64,000 nucleotides of DNA from Bradyrhizobium algeriense (GCF_036924595.1 NZ_JAZHRV010000001.1:4526001-4590000), one strand, 5' to 3'; shown: positions 52,905 through 62,263, counted from the stretch's first letter. Notes: generated from the letters alone by a model not told the origin. Numbers and translations: made by a program.

Positions 52905-54329
52905 TCAGAATACATTATAGCCAGGCGCCAGCAGATGGCCGGGATCATGGCGCTGCTTGGCCTCGCGAAGCTTTGGCCAGCCAGATCCAAAGTGAATCTC
53001 CCAGTCGAAAGGCGACATGGCAAAGGCGCTAACCGGATACTGAACGCCGCCGGCTTCTCGAATGCGATCGAACAGCGTGCGATTTTCCACGACCATCCGC
53101 TCCGCCGCCGCCGCATCGTTCGATGGCGGGATGCGAATGAGATTGAAGACAAAGACGATGTCTTCCTCCGGCAAGCGAACCAGCGGCGTGTGAAACGCCC
53201 GCGTGAGCAAGGGGTAAAAGGTTATCCGCCCGAACGGACCGACCGCGTCGCCCTTTAAGCTCGCCAGGATGTCGCCGGCGACCCGTTCGGCATTGCTACC
53301 GCGCAGGAACGTCAACAGCCAGGGCTGCGGGTTGGACCACTGGCCTTTCGACCGCAGCAGATCTTCGAACTTTCCAAACGCTAGCGCATCCTCGTGATAG
53401 GTCAGGTCGGCGATGACGGCGGCGCCGCGCTCATCGGACAATCCGGAAAGCACGGCCCCGTCGTCGGACGCCGAACCGCTCCGATAAGCTACCGCGCCAT
53501 CGAGTTGATACCGCCAACCGCCGCTTCCATCGGGAAGAACCGCCCCCTGCAACTGGTCGAAGCGCCCTTCCGACAGGACGCGCCGCTGGTCCGCTGCCAG
53601 CGACGGGAAATCGCGGTAGAAGAGCTGAAAGCGCCTGATACGCTCGGGCGCGCGGACCAGGCGCAGCGTCGCCCGTGTGACGATGCCACATTGGCCGAGG
53701 CCGGCGCGGACGGAGTCAAAGAGATCGGGATTTTTGGCCGCCGAGCAGCTCACCTCATTCCCGTCGCCCGTCACGACGTCCAGCGCGATGACGTTGTCGG
53801 TTTGCATGCCATGCCTGGATGACGCCGCGCCGATGCCGCCTACCGCGATCGTTCCGCCGACCGAGAGGCCGAGATAGTTGGTCAGCACCGGCGGCGTAAG
53901 CCCCTGCGCCAATGTCGCATCCAGCAGATCTTTCCACGACGCTCCGGCATCGACCACGACGCGATCGGCCTTGATATCGCGGATCGAGTTCATCGCGCCC
54001 ATATCGACCACGATGCCATCGCTGACCAGCGCGCGGCCGTAGATCGAATGGCCCTGCCCGCGTGCCGCCACCTTGACGCCCTCGCCCTTGGCCCAGCGCA
54101 TCAGGCCCGCAATGTCGGCACCCGATGCGGGCCTGAGTACGCCGCGTGGTTGCCGGTGAATGAGGCGGCCGAAATCATGGGCCGCTGCGGCGCGAACCTC
54201 CGGGTCAAGGCTGACATTGCCGGAAAGCTGCGGACGATCGACCGCTTGCGCCGATGTCGTGAGCCCGCTGGCGAGCGCGGCTGTGACGCCCAGGCCTGCG
54301 CTCAAAAACATACGTCTGTCCGATGGCAT
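52905..54329 (-). CDS. Tat-exported FAD-linked oxidase, cytokinin-dehydrogenase-like
   Basis: 474 residues. The N-terminus SDRRMFLSAGLGVTAALASG is a twin-arginine signal. A VAO/PCMH-type FAD domain includes RGQGHSIYGRA, where His94 is placed like the flavinylated His of cytokinin dehydrogenases, and VGGTIAVGGIGAASSRHG. The segment RRFQLFYRDFPSLAADQ puts Asp240 where cytokinin dehydrogenases have their catalytic Asp, and the C-terminal HFG-x2-WPKLREAK...LLAPGYNVF also fits. Cytokinin cleavage is plausible in a plant-associated bacterium but unproven; other amine or alcohol oxidation is possible. AGGAGGG precedes the ATG. Confidence 0.8.
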   Translation of the reverse strand: MPSDRRMFLSAGLGVTAALASGLTTSAQAVDRPQLSGNVSLDPEVRAAAAHDFGRLIHRQPRGVLRPASGADIAGLMRWAKGEGVKVAARGQGHSIYGRALVSDGIVVDMGAMNSIRDIKADRVVVDAGASWKDLLDATLAQGLTPPVLTNYLGLSVGGTIAVGGIGAASSRHGMQTDNVIALDVVTGDGNEVSCSAAKNPDLFDSVRAGLGQCGIVTRATLRLVRAPERIRRFQLFYRDFPSLAADQRRVLSEGRFDQLQGAVLPDGSGGWRYQLDGAVAYRSGSASDDGAVLSGLSDERGAAVIADLTYHEDALAFGKFEDLLRSKGQWSNPQPWLLTFLRGSNAERVAGDILASLKGDAVGPFGRITFYPLLTRAFHTPLVRLPEEDIVFVFNLIRIPPSNDAAAAERMVVENRTLFDRIREAGGVQYPVSAFAMSPFDWEIHFGSGWPKLREAKQRHDPGHLLAPGYNVF

Positions 54330-54615
54330 GAAACCCTCCTTGTCCAGAGGCCGTGATGCTTGCCCGCAAAGCTGTGGCGTCGCGCGGCATCAGACAATCG
54401 CCTTCGCGCCGGATGGACATTCCCGCAAACCGGGAGGATCCCGCCTGTCCCGGTTGCCATTCATGGTGAGCGTGAACAAGTCTGGCGTCGTGGAACCCGT
54501 CGCCGCAGTTCCGCGATGCATGGCCGTTTTCGCCGGATTTACGTCATTTCAGACAGATCATCGCGGCAGTAGAATTGGAGTCGATTGAAATGAGTGAGAC
54601 GCGAGCCAGCAAACC

Positions 54616-55767
54616 ATGAATTCGCGACGTGTATTGTGGAGCGCGATAGGCGCAATCGCACTTGCCGCCGTGATCGGCGGAGCCTGGATTTTCTCGCTGC
54701 CGACGGCGCCTTCCGTCGCAGCCCCGCCGGCGATCGCGCAAGACGAGCGTGACGCGACGGTCCTGGCGCTGAAGCCGCCGAAGCGGCAGCGCCCGCTGAT
54801 CGCTATCATCGGCATCAACGACGCCACCGAAACTACTGATTACCTGATGCCCTACGGCATCCTCAAGCGCGCCGACGTCGCCGACGTCGTAACGCTGTCA
54901 ACCCGCCCCGGCCCGATGACGCTGTTTCCGGCGTTGAAGATCGAACCGCAGGCGACCATAGCGACGTTCGATGCGCGGCATCCCGACGGCGCCGACTATG
55001 TCATCGTTCCCGCCATGAGCCGCGACGACGATCCCGAGGCGCTGCAATGGATCAGGAATCAGTCGGCCAAAAGGGCGATCATCATCGGCGTCTGCGTCGG
55101 CGCCAAGGTGGTCGGCGACGCCGGACTGCTGCATGGCAAGCGGGCGACCACCCACTGGTATTCCGTCAAGGAATTGCGCGGCAAGCATCCCACGATGCGC
55201 TATGTCGAAGACCGGCGGCTGGTGGTCGATGACGGCGTGGCGACGACGACCGGCATCACGGCGTCGATGCCGATGTCGCTGGCGCTGATCGAGGCCATTG
55301 CCGGCCGCGACAAGGCGCGCGCTGTCGGTCGCGATATCGGCCTCGCCGACTGGGACGCACGGCATGAAAGCGACGAGTTTCGCTTCACGCGTCCGTTCGC
55401 GCTGACGGCGATCGGCAACACGGCCGCGTTCTGGGCGCACGAGCGGTTCGGCATCGAACTCAAGGAAGGCGTAGACGAAGTGTCGCTGGCGCTCGTTGCG
55501 GACGCGTGGTCGCGCACCTATCGCTCGCAGGCGGTGACGTTCGCACGCGCAGCCGGCGCCCAACAAAGCCGCAACGGCATTCGTATCCTGCCCGATGAGG
55601 TCGCGACGAGTTGGCCAGCGGAGCGGCTGCTGCCGTCTGTTGGCGATAGGAAACCAGCGGAAGCGCTGGACAACGCGCTGCAGGAAATTACCGCCCGCTA
55701 CGGAACGCGCACCACCGATTTCGTCGCGATGCAGCTAGAGTACCCAAGGCACCGGGCGACGCAGTGA
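54616..55767 (+). CDS. Membrane-anchored DJ-1/PfpI-like protein
   Basis: 383 residues. An N-terminal hydrophobic segment (VLWSAIGAIALAAVIGGAWIFSL) anchors or exports the protein. Residues about 60-240 resemble the DJ-1/PfpI (class I amidotransferase-like) fold: IAIIGINDATETTDYLMPYGILKRA, DYVIVPAM, and the nucleophile-elbow Cys160 in IIGVCVGAKVVGDAGLLHGKRATTHW. This resembles the sensor half of GlxA-type AraC regulators, but no helix-turn-helix domain follows. The remaining 140 residues are unassigned. It is upstream of a compound inverted repeat and has no clear operon partner. Activity unknown. Confidence 0.8.
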   Translation: MNSRRVLWSAIGAIALAAVIGGAWIFSLPTAPSVAAPPAIAQDERDATVLALKPPKRQRPLIAIIGINDATETTDYLMPYGILKRADVADVVTLSTRPGPMTLFPALKIEPQATIATFDARHPDGADYVIVPAMSRDDDPEALQWIRNQSAKRAIIIGVCVGAKVVGDAGLLHGKRATTHWYSVKELRGKHPTMRYVEDRRLVVDDGVATTTGITASMPMSLALIEAIAGRDKARAVGRDIGLADWDARHESDEFRFTRPFALTAIGNTAAFWAHERFGIELKEGVDEVSLALVADAWSRTYRSQAVTFARAAGAQQSRNGIRILPDEVATSWPAERLLPSVGDRKPAEALDNALQEITARYGTRTTDFVAMQLEYPRHRATQ

Positions 55768-55783
55768 GGGCCGGCCCGTGGCC

Positions 55784-55870
55784 CGTAGGGTGGGCAAAGC
55801 GTCAGCGTGCCCACCATCTCTCTGGTTCGCAGGCTGAATGGTGGGCACGCTTCGCTTTGCCCACCCTACG
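55784..55870. repeat. Nested inverted repeat after DJ-1-like gene
   Basis: The outer arms CGTAGGGTGGGCAAAGCG (55784-55801) and its exact inverse (55853-55870) enclose inner arms GCGTGCCCACCAT (55805-55817) and its inverse (55838-55850). The whole could form one long hairpin with a 20-base loop. I recall this GGGTGGGCAAAGCG unit as a dispersed Bradyrhizobium repeat. It lies between convergent genes. Confidence 0.85.
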
Positions 55871-55885
55871 CTACTCCAACGATAT

Positions 55886-56968
55886 TCACCGCCACGGCTC
55901 GACGATGATCTTGGTGTGCGCCTCCGGGTTGGCGAGATCGGCGAACGCCTTGGCGACGCCGTCGATGCCGACGCTGGCGGTCACCATCGAGGCCGCATCG
56001 ACCTGCCCTTCCGCGATCAGGCGCAGGGAATAGGCGAACTCCTCCGGCGTGTAGCCCAGCACGTACTGAACGTTGAGCTCCTTGAGGATGCCGAGCATCG
56101 GCTCGGAGCGGTCGGTTTCCATGCAGACGCCGACCACGACGATGCGCGCGTCGCGCGGCGCGCCTTCGAACACTTGCTGGATCAGGCCGGGAACGCCGAC
56201 GCATTCGAAAATCAGCGCGGGCTTCAGCGCCGGCAGCAACGCCTGCAGCGGCGGGCGCGCGGCCTTTTCTTCCGGCGACATCTGGGCGTGCTCGGCCCAC
56301 GTCGCATAAGGTTGCGTGCGCGCAGGGTCGACGACCACGTCGGCGCCGAGCTTTTCAGCGAGCGCGCGGCGGGCCGGCGAATAGTCGGCGGCGACGATCG
56401 GGTGCAATCCCCTGATCTTCAGCGCCGCGATGACCGCAAGCCCGACCGGGCCGCAGCCGATCACCAGCGGCACCTCGCCGCCTTTGATATTGGCTTTTGC
56501 CACCGCGTGCACGCCGACCGCGAGCGGCTCGGTCAGCGCGGCATGCTCGGCGGCGAGGCCGTTCGGGACTTCGAGCAGCAAGGCTTCGCTGAGCAGCATG
56601 CGCTCGGCATAGGCGCCGACATTGTCGTTGGAATAACCGATGCCCTGTGGGCCTTCCGTGGTCAAAAGCGCCGGCAGCGAACAGACTTTGGTGCCGGGCT
56701 TGAACTTCTGCGTCGTGCCCGGACCATAGTCGAGCACCTCGCAGCAGAATTCATGGCCGAACACGACGTCACGTGAAAGGTCCATCGGCTTGCGGCCGGG
56801 AAAGTGTTTTGCCAGTTCCACCATGCGGTGCGCGTGCTTGCGCGCGTGCAGGTCGGAGCCGCAGATGCCGCAGGCCAGCGACTTCACCAGCACCATGCCG
56901 GGCCCCGGTTTGGGCTCAGGCATCTCGTCGACGACAATTTCCCCGTTGCGGAAAATGGCTGCGCGCAC
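55886..56968 (-). CDS. Zinc-binding alcohol dehydrogenase family protein
   Basis: 360 residues of the medium-chain dehydrogenase family. Catalytic-zinc motif CGICGSDLHARKH, GHEFCCEVLDYG, and the NAD-binding VIGCGPVGLAVIAALKIRG are present. The four-cysteine structural-zinc lobe of classical enzymes is absent (the region reads VCSLPALLTTEG), as in some sorbitol- and threonine-type relatives. Start is GTG 56968, with GGGAGGATC six bases upstream. Substrate unknown; the gene stands alone between repeats. Confidence 0.92.
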   Translation of the reverse strand: MRAAIFRNGEIVVDEMPEPKPGPGMVLVKSLACGICGSDLHARKHAHRMVELAKHFPGRKPMDLSRDVVFGHEFCCEVLDYGPGTTQKFKPGTKVCSLPALLTTEGPQGIGYSNDNVGAYAERMLLSEALLLEVPNGLAAEHAALTEPLAVGVHAVAKANIKGGEVPLVIGCGPVGLAVIAALKIRGLHPIVAADYSPARRALAEKLGADVVVDPARTQPYATWAEHAQMSPEEKAARPPLQALLPALKPALIFECVGVPGLIQQVFEGAPRDARIVVVGVCMETDRSEPMLGILKELNVQYVLGYTPEEFAYSLRLIAEGQVDAASMVTASVGIDGVAKAFADLANPEAHTKIIVEPWR

Positions 56969-57000
56969 GAAAGATCCTCCCGGTGATTTTCTTTCACCCT

Positions 57001-57120
57001 AGAGCATTTTCGGTTCTGATTGCATCAGAACCAAAGCTCTAGATTTTTGTTTTGACGCGTTTTCTTCGCGAACCGGGGTCACCCCGCATCAAGTGCGGGG
57101 CAGGCTTTCGCTCGAAAACG
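57001..57120. repeat. Chimeric dispersed intergenic repeat
   Basis: CTAGAGCATTTTCGGTTCTG...CAGAACCAAAGCTCTAG forms a hairpin and continues into GACGCGTTTTCTTCGCGAAC and CTTTCGCTCGAAAACGC, a repeat I know from rhizobia. Between the last two lies CACCCCGCATCAAGTGCGGGG, which looks like part of a different repeat family. Confidence 0.7.
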
Positions 57121-57130
57121 CTGTGGGGGA

Positions 57131-60076
57131 TCACCACGCGTAACGTACAACACCCTTGCCGGCGTAAGAATTGGTGACGTTGGAGAACTGGCCTTCGAAG
57201 ATGGCCGCCGCCGACCAGCCGCTCAGCCATTTCATCTCGGCAGCCGCCGTGACCAGCGCCGAGTCATGCGCCTGCGCCGCGCCGTTGACGACGAAGGCAG
57301 CGCCCGGCAGCGTCTGGAACAAGGCCGTGACGTTGCGGTCGGTGTTGAAATCATGCGCCCAGGCGGCGCGGCCGCGCAGGGTCAGGATGCCGTTCGGTAC
57401 GGCAAAGGATTTGTCGGTGCGCACGCCGAGTTCGGTGCGCGAGGCCGTGACGTCCTTGGCGGCATAGTTCAGCGCAAAGGTGCCGGCGCCCGCCAGCACC
57501 TGCTCGGCATAGGCCGGCAGGCTGTTGGTGGTGAACTGGCCAGCGGCATAGGGCGTGATGCCCATCCACGGCGTCAGATAACGGTAGCCGCCCTCGATGC
57601 GGCCGGAATACGCGTTGGCATTGAACTGGGCACGCAGGCGCTCGAACCCGGCCACCGTGACCGTGCGCTCGGTCGTCACGTCCTGCCAGCCATAGGCCGC
57701 CGCGGCGGTGATGTAAGCCGCGCCGATGTTGTGGCGGATGAAGGCGCCGGCCTGGAACAGGTCCGAGCGGCCGGAGCCGAAACCACTGACGCTGAAATTG
57801 GTGCCGCCGCCGGCGAGCGCAAAACCGGCCAACGTATCGCGCGAGAGGCGATAGTCGGCGCCAACAGCAAAACCGAACACGCGCGCGGTCGCGTCGTTCG
57901 ATCCCAGCGCGGCATTGCCTGACGTGTTGCTGCCGCCGCCGAAGGCTGCGCCCCAGACGCTCCAGCGCTGATCGAACAGGTCGTTGCGTGCGACATCCGC
58001 TTTGGTCGGGAATTTGCCGAAGGCATCGCGCGCCGCGCGCGGCTTCTTCACGGCATAGCCGAGCGCGCTCTCTTCGGCGAACGGGATCGCGCCTGCATTG
58101 CCACCGAAGCCGTCACTGCGGCCCGCCACGAACGGGTCGGTCATGAGCGACAGGAACAGGTTCATCGCGTCGAAAGTGCCCTGCTGCGATCCGGTCGCCA
58201 GTTCGCCGGAGACCTGCGTCAGGCCGGCCGGCGAGAGCGACGCGAAGCCGGCAGGAATGCCGAAGGTGGCATTGAAGAAATTGGTCAGCGCATTGGCGAC
58301 GTTCTGCTGGTTGACGTTGAGGCCGCCGCCGTAATCCAGCGCGAAATTCAGATAGACGTTGTTGGCGTCGTAGCTCAGCGTCGGATTCAGGTTGGACGAA
58401 ACGCCAGTAACCACCGGGTTGAACGTGTCGGGCACACTCCCCGCTGTCAGGATCGTGTACTGCTTCGCCACCGTGCCGCTCGGAACGACCACGACGGAAG
58501 CGCCGCCAAGGGTCGCCACGCCGGTGACGAGGGTCAGATCGCTGCTAGTGCCCGAGATCTCGACCATGTAGCTCGACGCCGCCGAGAATGTCAGGCTGCC
58601 GGCCACATTGAGGGTGCCGATCGAATTGCCCGGCGCGAGCACACCGCCATTGACGAAAACATTGTTGATCGTGCCGGTGCCGCCGAGCGTGCCGCCGGCA
58701 TTGACGGTGACGAGGCCGTTGATGGTGCCGTTGACCGAGAGCGTGCCGCCAAGGACGTTCCAGTCCTGCGTGCCGGTGCCGGTGACGGTCCAGTTCGAGC
58801 TGTCGATCTTGTTGAAGGTCGTGAAGCCGTCATATTGCCGGCCGGCGCCGATCAGGCTGAGGTTGAAGGTATCCTTCCCGGTGCCGCCGAGCTGGAACGT
58901 GTCGATGCCGGTGCCGAGCACGAGGCCGTTGATGACGCTGCCCGGCCCCAGCGTCAGCACGTTGGCGATGCCGCAGCCGCCGCAGAACTCGATCGCCGCG
59001 GAACCGGTCGCGGCGTTGATCGTGCCCGAATTGAAAACGGTGCCGGTGCCGCTGACGAGGATGCCCGTCCCACCCGCGCCGACATTAATCGTGCCGGTGT
59101 TGATGATGGAATTGCCGCCGGCGAAACTGCTGCTGACGTCGATGCCGACGGCGACGCCGTTCCCGACCGTGATGGTGCCGCTGTTGGTGATGGTGTTGGA
59201 ATCGCCGAACACGATGATGCCGACGGCATCGTCGCCGAGAAGGATGCGGCCGCTGTTGTTGATCGTGCCTGACGAGCCGTTATAGGCAACGCCGGCGCTT
59301 GCGATGCCGCCATTGATGGTGCCGAAATGGGTGATCAGGGCGCCGTCCCCCTGCGCGGAGATGCCGGCCGCGTTGTCGCCGGCGTTGATCACCCCATTGC
59401 TCGTGATCAGCGCATCGTCGCCGAACACGTCGATGGCGGCACCGAAAGCGGTTACGTTGATCGTGCCCGCATTGTTGACGATGGCGCGATCGCCCTGCAT
59501 CAGGATGCCGTCGGCGTTGAGGCCGACGGTGATGGTTGCACCGGCAAGGTTGCTGACGGTGTTGTCGTCGTTGATGGCAACGATGCCGGCCACCAGTCCG
59601 GCCGCGTCGCCGATCGTGATTTGGCCTGCGTTCGTCACGGTGCTGTTGCCGGCGGCGAAGATGCCGACGCCATTGTCGCCGAGGGTAATGACGCCGGAGG
59701 CGGCGTTGACGATCGTGTTGTTCACGCCGGCAAAGATGCCGGTGCTCGATGGCCCGGCGGTGAGCGTGCCGCTGTTGGTAACCGTGTTGAAGTCGTTGAC
59801 GCCGATGATCACGCCACCGCCGCCGTCGCTGACGATCGCCCCGGACAGCGCGTTGACGGTGAGGTTGTCGACGCCGGCGCCGGCCTGGAAGCCCGCCGGG
59901 GTGTTGCCGCTACAGGTGACGGTCTGGCCGCTCGCTGCCGGATCGGGCGCGCATGCCGCATTCGCGGGCGCCGCCGACAGGCACAGGCCAACGAAAAGCG
60001 CCGACACGCCGGCCGCCCGCGCAGCCAGATGCCGACAATTTCGGCTTCGCACCGACCGTAGCAATTGAAGATACAA
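57131..60076 (-). CDS. Autotransporter with C-terminal outer-membrane beta-barrel
   Basis: 981 residues, type V secretion. A long Arg-rich signal region (AAGVSALFVGLCLSAAPANA-A, ending about residue 40) leads to a passenger of roughly 600 residues with a repeating motif of about 20-25 residues (variants of TNSGTITVGDNAVGIFA and NNAGTINV), which should form a beta-helix. The autotransporter landmark NGGVLAPGNSIGTLNVAGSL comes at about 500. The barrel occupies about 720-981 (SVWGAAFGGG to VVRYAW, ending in an aromatic). The start is TTG 60076; GTG 60052 would give a tidier signal. Passenger function, such as adhesion, cannot be read off. Confidence 0.92.
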   Translation of the reverse strand: MYLQLLRSVRSRNCRHLAARAAGVSALFVGLCLSAAPANAACAPDPAASGQTVTCSGNTPAGFQAGAGVDNLTVNALSGAIVSDGGGGVIIGVNDFNTVTNSGTLTAGPSSTGIFAGVNNTIVNAASGVITLGDNGVGIFAAGNSTVTNAGQITIGDAAGLVAGIVAINDDNTVSNLAGATITVGLNADGILMQGDRAIVNNAGTINVTAFGAAIDVFGDDALITSNGVINAGDNAAGISAQGDGALITHFGTINGGIASAGVAYNGSSGTINNSGRILLGDDAVGIIVFGDSNTITNSGTITVGNGVAVGIDVSSSFAGGNSIINTGTINVGAGGTGILVSGTGTVFNSGTINAATGSAAIEFCGGCGIANVLTLGPGSVINGLVLGTGIDTFQLGGTGKDTFNLSLIGAGRQYDGFTTFNKIDSSNWTVTGTGTQDWNVLGGTLSVNGTINGLVTVNAGGTLGGTGTINNVFVNGGVLAPGNSIGTLNVAGSLTFSAASSYMVEISGTSSDLTLVTGVATLGGASVVVVPSGTVAKQYTILTAGSVPDTFNPVVTGVSSNLNPTLSYDANNVYLNFALDYGGGLNVNQQNVANALTNFFNATFGIPAGFASLSPAGLTQVSGELATGSQQGTFDAMNLFLSLMTDPFVAGRSDGFGGNAGAIPFAEESALGYAVKKPRAARDAFGKFPTKADVARNDLFDQRWSVWGAAFGGGSNTSGNAALGSNDATARVFGFAVGADYRLSRDTLAGFALAGGGTNFSVSGFGSGRSDLFQAGAFIRHNIGAAYITAAAAYGWQDVTTERTVTVAGFERLRAQFNANAYSGRIEGGYRYLTPWMGITPYAAGQFTTNSLPAYAEQVLAGAGTFALNYAAKDVTASRTELGVRTDKSFAVPNGILTLRGRAAWAHDFNTDRNVTALFQTLPGAAFVVNGAAQAHDSALVTAAAEMKWLSGWSAAAIFEGQFSNVTNSYAGKGVVRYAW

Positions 60077-60279
60077 CGCCCGAACCCCATTACCCCCGGC
60101 GCTCTTGCGGCGCCGTCTTGAACTTAAGGTAGCACGGGTTCCACCGTAGAATTACGGTTGCAGCGACAATCCATTGATTTGGCCAGAAGAATGGACGTTT
60201 TCCGCCGCAACTGTGGCGCTCTCGCCACGTTTTTCATGACTGGATTGTCACACGGCGCGCGATATAAGCGGAGGCAATA

Positions 60280-61272
60280 TCAGGCGTTCGGCGACGGCTC
60301 GCCCGAGACAGCCAGAAGCTGGGAGCGCCGGACCCGCTCGCGATGGGCGGTGTAGAGGCCGCTAGCGACGATGAAGGCGGCGCCGGTGATGGTGTAGGCG
60401 TCAGGGACTTCGCCGAACACCAGGAAGCCGAGCACGCTGACCCACAGCAATTGCGTGTAGGAGAACGGCGCCAGCACGGACGCATCCGCATAGCGGAACG
60501 CCAGCACCACGATCCACTGCCCCGCGGTCGAGGCAACGCCGATCAGGATGCCGAAGGCGATGTCGTGCCAGGTCGGCGTCACCCAGACGAACGGGACCAG
60601 CGCGGAGAGAATGAGTAGGCCGGCGATCGACGAATAGGTCATGGTGGTGATGGCGCGCTCGGTGCCGCTCATCATCCGCGTCATGATCAGCGTGCAGGCC
60701 CACGCCAGCGCCGAGACCAGCGGAAAGAATGCTGCGGGATGAAACGCGCCGGTGCCGGGGCGCAAGATGATGAGCACGCCGATCAGGCCCACTGCCGTGG
60801 CGATCCAGCGGCGCAGGCCCACCTTTTCGCCGAGAAAGATGATCGACAGCGCCGTGACGAACAGCGGCGCGACGAAACCGGTGGCGGAAGCTTCCGCAAT
60901 GGGCAGGAACCGCAGGCCGGAAATGAAGAACAGCGACGAGCCCAGCAGTGCCGCACCGCGCATCAGATGCAGGCCGAGCCGGTTGGTTTGCAGCGCAAAC
61001 AATGGCGAACCCGGCATCATCGCCGGCGTCATGATCATCGCGAACACCAGGAAGCGGATCCAGGCGATCTCGATCGAGGGCAGTGTCGCCGAGAGATACT
61101 TTGCCGTCACGTCGGAGGTGCCGAGAAAGATCGTCGAGGCCAGCACCAGCGCAATGCCCTTGAACGGGCGGTCGGCGCGCGCGGGCGCAGCTGGAGCGGC
61201 GGACTTCTTCTTCTCGGGCAAAGGTAACGGAGCGCTGTCCAGCCTCGCGGCTGCGGCGGGGGGCGGTGTCAC
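60280..61272 (-). CDS. DMT superfamily transporter (two EamA domains)
   Basis: 330 residues with about ten membrane helices in two EamA repeats: the first starts FKGIALVLASTIFLGTSDVTAKYL and ends GLRRWIATAVGLIGVLIILRP, the second starts PLVSALAWACTLIMTRMM and ends FGEVPDAYTITGAAFIVASGLY. The family exports amino acids and other metabolites. A Pro/Ala/Lys-rich cytoplasmic N-terminus of about 35 residues precedes the first helix. The start is GTG 61272 with no strong ribosome site, so a shorter form is possible. Substrate unknown. Confidence 0.9.
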   Translation of the reverse strand: MTPPPAAAARLDSAPLPLPEKKKSAAPAAPARADRPFKGIALVLASTIFLGTSDVTAKYLSATLPSIEIAWIRFLVFAMIMTPAMMPGSPLFALQTNRLGLHLMRGAALLGSSLFFISGLRFLPIAEASATGFVAPLFVTALSIIFLGEKVGLRRWIATAVGLIGVLIILRPGTGAFHPAAFFPLVSALAWACTLIMTRMMSGTERAITTMTYSSIAGLLILSALVPFVWVTPTWHDIAFGILIGVASTAGQWIVVLAFRYADASVLAPFSYTQLLWVSVLGFLVFGEVPDAYTITGAAFIVASGLYTAHRERVRRSQLLAVSGEPSPNA

Positions 61273-61413
61273 GGCAATCTCGAAAGGCAGTAATGATCGA
61301 CTCGGGCGAGGCTTTAAAAAACACCAGATAGCCCGACGCGACTAGGTCCGAAAACAGGATGCGGATATGCGCTGAGGGGGCAATTGAAACACTTTGTTAA
61401 GGACGGTGTTCCG

Positions 61414-62256
61414 TCAGAGCATCGGCAAGCCGCGCGGCTTGGGTCCGCGCGGAAAGGCCTTGTCGAGTGCGGCGATCTCGGCGTCGCTCAGTTTCAGATC
61501 CCCGGCGGCGGCATTCTCCGCCGCGTGTTCCGCGCTCGAGGCTTTGGGAATTGCAAGCACCGAAGCTGCCCGCGTGAGAAACGCCAGCGCTACCTGACGC
61601 GCGGTCGCCTTGTGCGCGTCGGCGATCGCCTGCAGCACCTCGCCGCCCTTGCTGCGTGCGGACGGAAAATCATCATGACCGAACGGCGAATAGGCGACGA
61701 CGGCGACACCGTGTTGCTCGCACCACGGAATCACCGCGTGCTCGATGGCGCGCTCCTGCAGATGGTAGAGCACCTGGTTGCAGGCGATTTTGCCCTCGCC
61801 CGCGACATCGAGCAGTTCGTCGAGATCGTCCTCGTCGAAATTGCTGACACCCCAGGAGCGGATCTTTCCGCTTCTCACCAGTTCGTCGAACGCCGCCACC
61901 GTCTCCTCGAATGCATACGAGCCGCGCCAGTGCAGCAGGTAGCAATCGAGATGATCGGTCTTCAGCCGCTTCAGCGAACGCTCGCAGGCGGTAATGGTGC
62001 CGCGCCGCGAGGCGTTGCTCGGCAGCACCTTGGAGACCACAAACAGTTTTTCACGTGGCAGCCCCGCGATCGCGTCTGCGATCACGAGCTCCGCGTCGCC
62101 ATACATCTCGGCGGTGTCGATATGCGTCATGCCTGTGTCGATGCCACGGCGCAGCGCCGCAACGGCCGCCTTGCGGTCGCCGCGGTCGAGATACCAGGTG
62201 CCCTGCCCGATCACGGATACGTCGGGGCCGCCTATGCCGAATTTTTTCTGTTTCAA
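61414..62256 (-). CDS. Aldo/keto reductase
   Basis: 280 residues, NADPH-dependent AKR barrel. Catalytic tetrad positions are seen as Asp/Tyr in HIDTAEMYGDAE, Lys in LFVVSKVL and His in DCYLLHWRG; GVSNF and the C-terminal VLAIPKAS bind cofactor. It resembles the 2,5-diketogluconate-reductase-like subgroup. No ATG is suitable; TTG 62256 follows GAGG by five bases. It begins seven bases after the shortened LysR gene, so they form a two-gene operon. Confidence 0.91.
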   Translation of the reverse strand: MKQKKFGIGGPDVSVIGQGTWYLDRGDRKAAVAALRRGIDTGMTHIDTAEMYGDAELVIADAIAGLPREKLFVVSKVLPSNASRRGTITACERSLKRLKTDHLDCYLLHWRGSYAFEETVAAFDELVRSGKIRSWGVSNFDEDDLDELLDVAGEGKIACNQVLYHLQERAIEHAVIPWCEQHGVAVVAYSPFGHDDFPSARSKGGEVLQAIADAHKATARQVALAFLTRAASVLAIPKASSAEHAAENAAAGDLKLSDAEIAALDKAFPRGPKPRGLPML

Positions 62257-62263
62257 GATGACC

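Noticed and set aside
59304..60068. Long plus-strand frames opposite the autotransporter signal and passenger
   Set aside because: They are repetitive because the passenger DNA is repetitive; no ribosome site or domain supports them.
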